A DNA stretch of 27,077 bases from assembly GCA_031276615.1 (NCBI GenBank), contig JAISND010000129.1:1-27077 (forward strand). Reading direction: 5' to 3'. Origin of the DNA: Treponema sp. (lineage in GTDB: Bacteria; Spirochaetota; Spirochaetia; Treponematales; Breznakiellaceae). Positions 1-10,430 of the stretch are shown in pieces. Every line of letters starts with the position of its first letter. Positions within the stretch are counted from its first letter, which is position 1. Under the pieces are notes generated by a model. The model ran no database searches. It was not told where the DNA came from and saw only the letters and a program-made list of their open reading frames with translations. The position numbers were made by a program, and so were the translations under genes.

Positions 1-1
1 A

Positions 2-139
2 ATACCCGGCAACCTCAGGATTATCGACGCCCTGCTTGCCGGAAACTGGAACGAGAAGACCTTCCTGATAGCGCCGCCGGGGTTAAGCGTAAGCTTCGAG
101 GATTCCCTCACCACCGGCACGGCCCAGGGCGCCGGCTGA
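2..139 (+). CDS. C-terminal fragment of an unidentified protein (5' end outside window)
   Basis: The second forward frame is open from the window edge to a TGA at 137-139 and gives about 45 residues containing NWNEKTFLIAPPGLSVSF, which reads like ordinary protein. I do not recognise the family. The first frame is also open here and runs on to 330, so either this is the true end of a gene or a frameshift lies near 130-140 and the original gene ended at 330. There is no neighbour on the left to decide between these. The call rests only on reading-frame openness and plausible composition. Confidence 0.3.
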   Translation: MPGNLRIIDALLAGNWNEKTFLIAPPGLSVSFEDSLTTGTAQGAG

Positions 140-330
140 ACGGGAACACGGCAGGGACGGGAGACGCCGGGAAGCGGGCCGGCGCTTATGACAAAACCCG
201 GAAACTGGTAAAAGTCCGGATGCGGGACTGCGATTTCAGCGGGGCCATACGGCGGCCGGGTTTTGTTCCCGGCCCCGGCGGCGCCCTGATCCAGGGCATC
301 GGCGTTTACTTTGATATCAAGGGAAAATGA
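139..330 (+). pseudogene. Possible frameshifted tail of the same left-edge gene
   Basis: The first forward frame continues from the window edge to a TGA at 328-330. Its last 35 or so residues, ending GGALIQGIGVYFDIKGK, alternate hydrophobic and polar residues as in a terminal beta-strand and look protein-like, whereas the part of this frame before about 139 is arginine- and histidine-rich and does not. A single frameshift near 130-140 would join the good part of frame two to the good part of frame one. The segment lies directly upstream of insertion-sequence debris, so decay is plausible. Function unknown; a short independent gene starting at the ATG at 220 is the alternative. Confidence 0.25.
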
Positions 331-340
331 AGAATATTCA

Positions 341-405
341 CCACAGAGGACACATCAAACCGGAGATTTGCGATCACAGAGAAAAGGTGTCCCTGTGGTT
401 TTTTT
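341..405 (+). repeat. Imperfect inverted repeat of the 'CACAGAGGACAC' type, followed by a T run
   Basis: CCACAGAGGACAC (341-353) pairs with GTGTCCCTGTGG (387-398) with one bulged base, and TTTTTTT follows at 399-405. The loop is long (33 nt), so a classic terminator is uncertain, but the placement just after the left-edge gene fits one. The motif resembles a hairpin at 14169-14203 in this window (GCAGAGRACAG core), which suggests members of one dispersed repeat family. Confidence 0.45.
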
Positions 406-451
406 CTCTCCACTCCTCTGTGTGCTCCTGTGTTTTATGTCAAGGGAATTT

Positions 452-1120
452 TGGACCTTACCCCCTCTGGCAGACACAAAGACAGGCGTGAAATACAACG
501 GAAGAGGAGAAAAAGACGGGAAAGAAAGACAAAGAACGGTGGGTATAACCCGAAGGAATTCAAGGCTGAAGCGATAGCGCCGGCTGAAAAGCACGGGAAA
601 CCGGTACGCCGGGCAGCCGCGGGATGAAGAAGTATCCCGCCTGCGGAAAGAAAACAAGACGCTGCGGGAGGCGCTTCGCCGGGAGTACGGCAAACGGGCA
701 AGCCGCAAGAAAGTGGCGCGATTGATGCGGGAAAACGGCTTGCACGCCCGGCAGAGGCGGAAATTCATCCCCACGACCAACCCGGACCACGGGCTTGAGG
801 TCTGCGAAAACCCGTTGAACCGTAAGTTTCAAGCCGGAGGGACCGGAGAGAAATGGGTATCTGACATCACCTGTCTGCGCACGACCTCCGGCTGGGTGGT
901 CCTTGACCTTTTTGACCGGAAGGTCATTAAAACCCTCAAACGGGAGCTGGAAACCCCGGACGGTAACCATTCGGCAGGGGAGGTCAGACAATCGGTGTTC
1001 ATGTATCTTGAGGCATATTATAATCGGGTTCGGCTTCATTCGGTACCGACTATGTAGCGCCTGATGTGTTTAACTCAGGGCAAGTCGCTTAATAGTGTCT
1101 ACCCAACGGGGTAAAGTCCA
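452..1120 (+). mobile_element. Internally deleted IS3-family insertion sequence remnant
   Basis: The left end TGGACCTTACCCC (452 on) and the inverted right end, read inward from 1120 as TGGACTTTACCCC, match at about 20 of 25 positions over the outermost stretch, and the ends begin TG and finish CA as IS3 elements do. Between them are only 669 bp, about half the usual IS3 length. Pieces of OrfA and OrfB survive in order. No flanking target duplication is evident. The element cannot make a working transposase but could be moved by a full-length relative with the same ends. Confidence 0.7.
490..1092 (+). pseudogene. IS3-family transposase OrfA/OrfB remnant
   Basis: The N-terminal part of OrfA survives around 535-627 (YNPKEFKAEAIAPAEKHGKP). 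The OrfA leucine-zipper end DEEVSRLRKENKTLRE starts at 623 in another frame and runs straight into the OrfB helix KKVARLMRENGLHAR. The rve-type integrase core begins (EKWVSDITCLRTTSGW) and reaches DLFDRKVI, then jumps directly to KTLKRELE and YNRVRLHS. The segment that should hold the second Asp and the catalytic Glu of the DDE triad is missing, so only the first Asp remains. A further frameshift near 1045 separates the final YVAPDVFNSGQVA, which ends at 1092. At least three deletions plus frameshifts make it non-functional. Confidence 0.75.
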
Positions 1121-1184
1121 TCCGGCGGCGGGGGAACCCAGGTAATGAATAATTAAGAATGAACAGTGAAAAATGAAGGGAGGG

Positions 1185-1220
1185 AAAGGCCGTCCTTGGC
1201 GGGGCGGCCTTTTTTGTTTT
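1185..1220 (+). terminator. Rho-independent terminator, plus strand
   Basis: AAAGGCCGTCC (1185-1195) pairs with GGGCGGCCTTT (1202 on, one G-T pair) around a six-base loop, and the stem runs into TTTTTTGTTTT. It is the clearest intrinsic terminator in the window. It probably ended the left-edge gene before the IS3 element inserted between them. A minus-strand ORF ends inside its T run at 1219. Confidence 0.85.
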
Positions 1221-1485
1221 ATACATCATCGAATAAAAGCGGCTGGTCTACATCTTCCATCAGGTGGAACTTTTTGAGTATCGCCTTTTGAAGCGGCGAT
1301 TTGTGGCAATGACACATGCAAGGTGGCGTTTTTCGTTTGTAGCGGCTTTTTCCCGCATAAATGCGGCAGTCTATAACCGCTATGCTGTTGTCGGTATTGA
1401 TACACTGAAAACCGTGTATCAATTCTTTTCTGTCTCTGAAAGACATATTTCTTTTGTTTTCTTTTAATATCTCCGGAATGAACAT
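1219..1485 (-). CDS. Small hypothetical ORF abutting the IS630 end
   Basis: An 88-residue frame with a basic, cysteine- and histidine-rich stretch (PPCMCHCHK) near residues 54-62 and an acidic C-terminus. I recognise no domain. Its only candidate start, an ATG at 1483-1485, uses the T of the TA target duplication of the adjacent IS630 element, so the sequence now upstream belongs to the element and any native promoter was moved about 1.3 kb away. Composition is more AT-rich than the neighbouring genes. It may be a foreign or decayed gene, or simply a chance frame. There is no good ribosome binding site in the present arrangement. Confidence 0.3.
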   Translation of the reverse strand: MFIPEILKENKRNMSFRDRKELIHGFQCINTDNSIAVIDCRIYAGKSRYKRKTPPCMCHCHKSPLQKAILKKFHLMEDVDQPLLFDDV

Positions 1486-1486
1486 A

Positions 1487-1506
1487 CTAATGTTCCGTCC
1501 AAGACA
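1487..1506. repeat. IS630 left terminal inverted repeat
   Basis: Begins CTAATGTTCCGTCC directly inside the TA at 1485-1486 and matches the inverted right end at 18 of 20 positions. It marks the outer boundary downstream of the transposase gene. Confidence 0.85.
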
Positions 1507-1518
1507 TTAGACGATATT

Positions 1519-1634
1519 AGACTTGTTCAATAACCCGGGTGGTGATTTCACAAGTCTTGCAATTTCTCGCCGATGGCTACGAAATTGCGTTATTTTTTGC
1601 GGTTGTTGTTTAAAAACTGAAGTTTTTAAACAAC
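1519..1634. repeat. Three consecutive hairpins in the IS630 subterminal region
   Basis: Three separate perfect stems follow each other: AGACTTGT/ACAAGTCT (1519-1526 and 1550-1557); GCAATTTC/GAAATTGC (1559-1566 and 1581-1588), followed on the plus strand by a TTTTTT run at about 1593; and a 14-bp stem GTTGTTTAAAAACT (1605-1618) with its complement (1621-1634) around a two-base loop, which overlaps the transposase stop. They may stop host transcription from entering the element, or may be a second small repeat lodged inside the IS. Confidence 0.7.
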
Positions 1635-2420
1635 TCTATTATAAGCCTGCCGTGCTTTGGCAATGGAGGCAAGGATTTTATCAGCCGGCTTGGTCCAGGT
1701 GAAAGTCCGGCCCGACCGGTTCCACCCCTCGATAAAGCTCCGGATAGCCTCAATCAATCGCTTTACCGATTCCCGGCTCTCCCGCCGTATCCGTTTGTTC
1801 GTCAGTTCCCCAAACCACCGTTCTACCATGTTCAGCCACGATGAATGGGTCGGTATGAAATGCAGTACAAACCGTTTTGCCTTCCCCTCAAGATACTTTT
1901 TCGTCTCTTCCGACTTATGCGCGGAGTAATTATCAATGATGATGTGCAGCGCCTTCCCCTGTTCGCATGCGTTGTCCGGTTTTTCAAGAAACCCGATGAA
2001 GTCCTTGCTGTTATGGCTCGCCTTACATTCACCGGTGACATTTCCGGTAAGCATATCCAGCGCCGCAAACAGGGTCGTCGTTCCGTGCCGGCAGTAATCA
2101 GCGCTGTGCCCCGCCGGAACATGCGGCAGAAGCGGTAACAATGGGGCGCTCCGTTCCAGCGCCTGTATTTGCGACTTTTCGTCCACGTACAGAACTATCG
2201 CGTTGTCAGGCGGATTCATATACAGCCCCGCCACATCGGTCAGTTTTTCCCCGAAATGCCGGTCGGTGCTGAACCGGAACTCCTTTTCCGGATGCGGTTT
2301 TATCCCCCGTTCCCGGAGGATAGTGTTGACCGTACTTTTACCCGGCGAAAACCGTTTCGCCAGGGCGCGGGTACTCCAATGGGTCCGTCTTTCGGCTTTT
2401 CCGTGCACGCCGCGGTACAA
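1626..2420 (-). CDS. IS630 transposase, OrfB (DDE catalytic domain)
   Basis: This frame carries the whole RNase H-like catalytic core. The three acidic residues are visible in the expected motifs: VDEKSQIQ (first Asp), IIIDNYSAHKS (second Asp) and SSWLNMVERWFGELT (Glu). It cuts and rejoins DNA at the element ends. The nominal start at 2420 is a TTG without a ribosome binding site, and the protein lacks the N-terminal HTH, so independent translation is unlikely. The frame is open upstream through the slippery heptamer (Pro-Gly-Leu-Tyr-Arg), and a -1 shift joins it smoothly to OrfA. No stop codons or missing catalytic residues are seen, so the element may be active. Confidence 0.85.
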   Translation of the reverse strand: MYRGVHGKAERRTHWSTRALAKRFSPGKSTVNTILRERGIKPHPEKEFRFSTDRHFGEKLTDVAGLYMNPPDNAIVLYVDEKSQIQALERSAPLLPLLPHVPAGHSADYCRHGTTTLFAALDMLTGNVTGECKASHNSKDFIGFLEKPDNACEQGKALHIIIDNYSAHKSEETKKYLEGKAKRFVLHFIPTHSSWLNMVERWFGELTNKRIRRESRESVKRLIEAIRSFIEGWNRSGRTFTWTKPADKILASIAKARQAYNRVV

Positions 2421-2704
2421 ACCCGGTTTTTTACCGCTTCGCTGACCGGCGGCGTACCGCTTTTACGGGTTTTATCCCGTAAAAGCAATTCCAGGCCGCC
2501 CCGGTTATAGCGGTTGATGAAGGAACTGACGGTCGCCCGGTGTATCCCGACCCCGCAGGCGACCCCGGCCACCGATTTTCCGTTTGCCCTGCGCAACACG
2601 GTTTGCAGCCGTATGGCGTATTTATACATGATATTCCCGGCTGCCAATACTTTTTCCATGAGCGCTTTGTCTTCCGGCACTATGTCCGGCACTACGCTTT
2701 TCAT
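2300..2704 (-). CDS. IS630 transposase, OrfA (N-terminal DNA-binding part)
   Basis: OrfA encodes the helix-turn-helix region of an IS630 transposase. Residues of about 35-75 contain a repeated HTH (SVAGVACGVGIHRATVSSFINRY, seen in parts) followed by the GLELLLRDKTRKSG linker typical of the family, which binds the terminal inverted repeats. Beyond the A-AAA-AAC heptamer at 2426-2432 this frame continues as meaningless sequence to a stop at 2300, while the family sequence continues in the -1 frame. The active product is therefore expected to be a fusion of about 359 residues made by slipping into OrfB. Unshifted OrfA could act as a repressor. The start at 2704 is the first in-frame ATG; its ribosome binding site is weak, usual for an IS. 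Confidence 0.8.
   Translation of the reverse strand: MKSVVPDIVPEDKALMEKVLAAGNIMYKYAIRLQTVLRRANGKSVAGVACGVGIHRATVSSFINRYNRGGLELLLRDKTRKSGTPPVSEAVKNRVCTAACTEKPKDGPIGVPAPWRNGFRRVKVRSTLSSGNGG
2426..2432 (-). promoter_or_regulatory. Programmed -1 ribosomal frameshift heptamer A-AAA-AAC
   Basis: Read on the minus strand in the OrfA frame the codons are GTA AAA AAC, giving the canonical X-XXY-YYZ slippery heptamer. OrfB is exactly in the -1 frame (OrfA and OrfB starts differ by 284 nt, 2 modulo 3), and the shifted reading continues into conserved transposase sequence at once. Confidence 0.85.
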
Positions 2705-2751
2705 ACGCTCGTTGTAACATTTCCGGGCCGTCTTGTCGCTATATCGCCATT

Positions 2752-2771
2752 TGTCTCGGACGGAACACTAG
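2752..2771. repeat. IS630 right terminal inverted repeat
   Basis: Read on the minus strand it begins CTAGTGTTCCGTCC, with TA at 2772-2773 outside it. It lies about 50 bp upstream of the transposase start, the usual place for the promoter-proximal end. Confidence 0.85.
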
Positions 2772-2931
2772 TACCCCGATTGGACTAAAAATATGGTCAA
2801 GAGGAAACCACGACGAAGCTCCGGTTCGACCACACTGACATCTGCATGAAATTCCTGTTTTCATCCGCGAGCTTCGCGGTTTCCCGGCTCTTTGCTGAAA
2901 CCGGGAATTGCCGCGGAATACGGGCAAAGTG

Positions 2932-2960
2932 TTGTAAGAAAGGGTAAAGCCGGTTAAAAT
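2932..2960 (+). promoter_or_regulatory. Candidate sigma-70 promoter placing transcription start at the ATG
   Basis: TTGTAA (2932-2937), a 17-bp spacer, then TAAAAT (2955-2960), five of six to the -10 consensus. The predicted start, about seven bases downstream, coincides with the A of the ATG at 2967, and no Shine-Dalgarno sequence lies close to that ATG. A leaderless transcript is therefore possible. The rest of 2774-2930 holds a CCGCGA/TCGCGG hairpin (2865-2879) and no gene I can support. Confidence 0.45.
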
Positions 2961-2966
2961 GTCTGT

Positions 2967-4826
2967 ATGAAGAAGAAAAGGATATTTTTCACTGCTCTGC
3001 TGGTTTCGGCTTCCTTTCTCGGCGCGCAGCAATTTAACTCCGTTCCCCTTGATCATGACGCCTATAATGTAATCGACCTTGCGGTCCTCAAGGGTATTGT
3101 CTCGCCCCTGCCTTCGGCAAAGCCCTGGCCGGAATATACAGTCAGGGCAAAGCTCGGGGAAATTCTGGATGATCCCGCCGACACCCTCAGCCCCGCGGAA
3201 TACGCCATTGTATCCAATATCCTTGCCTCCTTTGAACGGAAAGAGGGCCTTGATTTCCGGCGGGGAAGGTATCACAGGGAAAACGCCCTGGGGGGGCACC
3301 GTTTTTCCATTGAGACCGGCGTCAACTGGGACAGCTGCTTTAACGTCAGCGCCCCCGACCCGGCCATCGCAAGCGTCAACATGGGGAAGCTCTATCTTAC
3401 CGGCGATATGGGGGAACACTTTTCATGGAATTTCGATGTCCGGGGAGGTTTCTTCAGCATCGGCAGGGAAGAGACGGGGCGGCGCGAGAACGCGCCCTAT
3501 GTGGATCCCAAATACGGAGAGTACGACGGCAACCCCAACAGCGAAGGCCACACCTATTACTACGATATTCCGGAGCCGGGTACTTCGCCGGTATACGATA
3601 TCCCCGCCTATTTTCCCTACACCTTTACCAAACCCTGGGATGCGGCGGTAATGCCCCCCTCGGATCTGGGGGGCTACCATGAATGGCCGGATGAATTTGC
3701 CTTTGGATACGAGATGATCTCCGAACTGAACGCCAGCCTTTTTGAAAACCGGATGACCCTCCGCTTCGGCAGGATGCGCCGCGACTGGGGCCCCGAATCG
3801 AACGGCACAAGCCTGTTCATGAATTCCCGGGCGCGTCCCTTTATGGCCTTTGAGGGAACCGCCGTCCCCGTAAACTGGCTGCGCTTTTCCTTTCTTACCG
3901 GCGCGCTGGAATACCTCAAGGGCGCGAATCAATGGGAGGACGCCGACCCTTACCAGAATCTTTTTTCCCTCGCCTGTGTGGAATTTGATACGGGAAAACA
4001 TTTTCATTTTGACTTCGGCAGCGCCACCGTCTGGCCCAAGCGCCTTGACCTGGGTTACATCTTCCCCATAAACAGCAACTTCTTTTATCAGAACAACGTA
4101 GGCGACTTTGACAACCTTGCCCTCTTCGCCGACCTGGAACTCAGGTTTCCGGGCATCGCGAAAATTTGGGGTTCCCTCTATGTTGATGAAGTAAACCTAA
4201 GCCACGGCCCCTTCCTTCATCTGGACAGGCAGATGTACGCCTATCAGGGCGGCGTCAAGGCAAATATCCGCTGGCTGCCCTTTGCCTCGCTCACCCTGCG
4301 TTATACCAAAGTTGAACCTTACTGTTATACGCACGAGTATACGGAAACTCCCTGGAACCGGGTTCCGACGGATACCTCCTACCTCAACAACGGCGAATCC
4401 CTTGGCTTCTACCTGCCGCCGAACAGCGACGAATTCCTCATCCGCCTCGATTCGATGATCCTCCCCGAATTAAAGGCGCATATCCAGTATCAGATGATCC
4501 GCCACGGCGTGGAGTACGGTTACGGCAGGGTCGACGGTTCTTCCCTTTACGACAAGATCGTCAAGGACGACGATTCCACCAAGTATTTCCTGATGGACGG
4601 CGTGTACCGGTGGGACAATGTGATTAAACTGGGCGGCTCCTACAGTTTCGGGAACCGCGGCATACCCCTTGCGTTTTACGCGGAAACGGGCCTGGTGATT
4701 ACCCGCTTTACGATTAACGGCAGCGCCGGCATCGGCGAAGAGGGCGATTACGAACCCCTCGACAACGCGGTATACCGGGCGGGTACGGGCTTTATCTTTT
4801 CAATCGGCTTCAGGCTGTACCCTTGA
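2967..4826 (+). CDS. Wzi-like outer-membrane beta-barrel protein
   Basis: A 619-residue secreted protein. The N-terminus KKKRIFFTALLVSASFLGAQ is a clear Sec signal peptide with cleavage after about residue 20. A short helical region follows (VIDLAVLKGIVSPLP), then many alternating amphipathic, aromatic-rich strands ending in the C-terminal strand FIFSIGFRLYP, as in an outer-membrane beta-barrel. The stretch LRFGRMRRDWGPESNGTSLF followed by SRARPFMAFEG resembles the core signature of the capsule-assembly Wzi family, which helps bind surface polysaccharide to the outer membrane. That assignment is by recognition only; a treponemal barrel of other function is possible. The gene is monocistronic, with IS630 upstream and a convergent gene 12 bp downstream. 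The start is set by the signal peptide; no good ribosome binding site precedes it. Confidence 0.75.
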   Translation: MKKKRIFFTALLVSASFLGAQQFNSVPLDHDAYNVIDLAVLKGIVSPLPSAKPWPEYTVRAKLGEILDDPADTLSPAEYAIVSNILASFERKEGLDFRRGRYHRENALGGHRFSIETGVNWDSCFNVSAPDPAIASVNMGKLYLTGDMGEHFSWNFDVRGGFFSIGREETGRRENAPYVDPKYGEYDGNPNSEGHTYYYDIPEPGTSPVYDIPAYFPYTFTKPWDAAVMPPSDLGGYHEWPDEFAFGYEMISELNASLFENRMTLRFGRMRRDWGPESNGTSLFMNSRARPFMAFEGTAVPVNWLRFSFLTGALEYLKGANQWEDADPYQNLFSLACVEFDTGKHFHFDFGSATVWPKRLDLGYIFPINSNFFYQNNVGDFDNLALFADLELRFPGIAKIWGSLYVDEVNLSHGPFLHLDRQMYAYQGGVKANIRWLPFASLTLRYTKVEPYCYTHEYTETPWNRVPTDTSYLNNGESLGFYLPPNSDEFLIRLDSMILPELKAHIQYQMIRHGVEYGYGRVDGSSLYDKIVKDDDSTKYFLMDGVYRWDNVIKLGGSYSFGNRGIPLAFYAETGLVITRFTINGSAGIGEEGDYEPLDNAVYRAGTGFIFSIGFRLYP

Positions 4827-4838
4827 GGCCCGCGCGGC

Positions 4839-5654
4839 TCAGGGCAGGGGCCAAAGCATACGCCCGCTCAGGCCGACCTTCCCGCCTATGGAGACGCGCT
4901 GAACAGCGCCGCCCCGCCAGGAAACCCGCGTCTCGATAATCCCCCCCGGCTGGCTGACCATACAGGCCGCTTCTCCGTCACCCTGACGCCGGGTTTTCCA
5001 TACCGCCAGCGCGGCGGAACCGGAACCGCAGCTTGATTCAACAACCAGGGAACCGGTGCCATAGACATATACCGCGGGGCGCATACACGCGGCGGAGGTA
5101 TCGTAAAACAAAACCCCCAGGGCCGCGGGCCGGGCAAAGGCCCCCTCAAGTCCGGCCCGGATTCGGGCAAAGGTTTTTTCATCCGGGGGAATATCCGGGG
5201 CAATGACGTGGGTAATGCCGTCAAAAACATAGGCCGGAAGACGGCGCCCCTCAAAATCAAGGGTCTCCGCCGCCAGGGGGCCGGGAACTTCCACTGCCGC
5301 CCATCCCTCCTCTACCCTGACCCTCACCGGAAGCTCTTCCGTCACGCCGCTCATGCCGATTGCAACGGTCTGATCCCCCGAAAGCCCCTCTTCGCGGGCC
5401 ACGAAGAGGCCAAAACTCCGCGCCGCGTTCCCGCAGAATTCGCCGCCCATCATCCGGAGCCGCCACAGCCGCGCCGCGCTGCCGGCCGCGGAACCGCCGG
5501 GGGCCGCCGGTGGAATCACAAAACCCACCTGTTCGGCTTCCAGGCTTCTGTCCGCCAAAAGTTCCCGGGCCGCGGCGGCCCGGTCCGCGACGGGGTTCAG
5601 CACAAAAATCGTGATGTTTTTCGCCGGATCGGCAACAACAATTTCAAAATTCAT
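4839..5654 (-). CDS. DapF-family epimerase/racemase, divergent from true DapF
   Basis: A 271-residue protein of the diaminopimelate-epimerase fold, whose enzymes invert an amino-acid alpha-carbon using two cysteines as acid and base without cofactor. Both are present: Cys74 in GGEFCGNAARSFG and Cys209 in VVESSCGSGSAALAVW. The flanking motifs differ from classical DapF, which has CGNG-R and ACGTGA-type signatures; the variants here look more like the DapF-like histidine or other amino-acid racemases. Treponemes that have been studied use ornithine in peptidoglycan, so a true DapF role is not assured. The gene stands alone, convergent with the outer-membrane gene. The start at 5654 gives the usual N-terminus (MNFEIVVADPAKNITIFVLN, a first strand) but has only a weak ribosome binding site. 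Confidence 0.75.
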   Translation of the reverse strand: MNFEIVVADPAKNITIFVLNPVADRAAAARELLADRSLEAEQVGFVIPPAAPGGSAAGSAARLWRLRMMGGEFCGNAARSFGLFVAREEGLSGDQTVAIGMSGVTEELPVRVRVEEGWAAVEVPGPLAAETLDFEGRRLPAYVFDGITHVIAPDIPPDEKTFARIRAGLEGAFARPAALGVLFYDTSAACMRPAVYVYGTGSLVVESSCGSGSAALAVWKTRRQGDGEAACMVSQPGGIIETRVSWRGGAVQRVSIGGKVGLSGRMLWPLP

Positions 5655-5682
5655 CAGGTTTCAAGTTTACATTGTCCCCGGT

Positions 5683-5756
5683 TTGAAGTATAGTGAGCTG
5701 ATTTTAAAATTATGGTCCGGGATTATCACAATTTCGGACCCGGCCCGGTTTTTTTT
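5683..5756 (+). promoter_or_regulatory. Candidate promoter followed by hairpin and T8
   Basis: TTGAAG (5683-5688), 16 bp, TAAAAT (5705-5710) form a plausible plus-strand promoter. Just downstream, GGTCCG (5714-5719) can pair with CGGACC (5735-5740), or CCGGG (5717-5721) with CCCGG (5744-5748), before TTTTTTTT (5749-5756). A very short terminated transcript or an attenuator in front of the broken ORF at 5801 are possibilities. The same interval must contain the dapF-like promoter on the other strand, which I cannot place. Confidence 0.3.
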
Positions 5757-5800
5757 GGAGGTCGGGAAAGGAGCCAAACCTGCCCGGTTTTTCCAATGAA

Positions 5801-6003
5801 ATGAAAAGGATAGCTGCTGTTCTGTTTTGCCTGGCTTTCATGGCGGGAACTGTTTTTTCCGGCGGAAAAAGAACCTTCTCTTCACTCCGCCCTACCTCAA
5901 GAACGCGCAGGTGATCGTGGCAAATGAACTTCCCCCGCCGAAAGGCGGGTTCTTGGGTACAATTTCACGCCGCTGTATAGCGGCGCATATATCCTTCCTC
6001 TAA
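5801..6003 (+). pseudogene. Broken gene for a secreted protein (signal peptide then frameshift)
   Basis: From the ATG at 5801 a typical signal peptide is encoded (KRIAAVLFCLAFMAGTVFSGG), after which the frame turns into basic low-quality sequence and stops at 5914. Dropping into another forward frame after the AAAAAG tract near 5867-5872 gives protein-like sequence (NLLFTPPYLKNAQVIVANEL) that stays open to 6003 but becomes hairpin-derived after about 5930. The simplest reading is the start of a secreted protein gene with a frameshift in an A-run and the remainder lost or replaced by a hairpin element. No ribosome binding site is adjacent to the ATG. The product family is not recognisable. Confidence 0.45.
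5934..5985. repeat. Paired hairpins: GAAA-loop and GTAT-loop stems
   Basis: CCCGCC-GAAA-GGCGGG (5934-5949) is a perfect six-bp stem with a GNRA-type loop, and CGCCGCT-GTAT-AGCGGCG (5968-5985) is a perfect seven-bp stem. A second GTAT-loop stem, GCGGCG-GTAT-CGCCGC, occurs at 23891-23906 in the htrA leader. The first hairpin resembles the C/G-rich subterminal palindromes of IS200/IS605-type ends. No transposase is nearby, so this may be a small non-autonomous palindromic element. Confidence 0.5.
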
Positions 6004-6052
6004 TTGCCGGCCCAAAGGGCTGATTAGACCCCACCGCAATAAGGCGCAATTC

Positions 6053-6084
6053 GCCGGAACCGATGCGGGCCGCGGGTTCCCGGC
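6053..6084 (-). terminator. Hairpin directly after rpoC, without U tract
   Basis: On the minus strand GCCGGGAACC pairs with GGTTCCGGC (one bulge) immediately after the rpoC stop codon. No run of U follows, so it may protect the 3' end or act with Rho rather than be an intrinsic terminator. It marks the probable end of the rpoBC transcript. Confidence 0.35.
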
Positions 6085-10413
<4,329 letters not shown>

Positions 10414-10430
10414 CGTACTCTCCTCTGTCT

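Larger units (their letters stand above)
1487..2771 (-). mobile_element. IS630-family insertion sequence, apparently complete
   Basis: The two ends are inverted copies of CTARTGTTCCGTCCRAGACA, matching at 18 of 20 positions (1487-1506 and 2752-2771). Each end is flanked by TA (1485-1486 and 2772-2773), the target dinucleotide duplicated by IS630/Tc1-mariner type elements. The transposase is on the minus strand in two overlapping frames joined by a frameshift site. At 1285 bp it is slightly longer than typical, because about 120 bp between the left end and the transposase stop is filled by three consecutive hairpins. Confidence 0.9.

Noticed and set aside
311..577. Short ORFs on both strands over 311-1039
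   Set aside because: They cross the repeat and IS3 end and conflict with the recognisable transposase fragments.
5208..5693. 161-codon plus-strand ORF opposite the dapF-like gene
   Set aside because: Antisense shadow of a gene with clear catalytic motifs.
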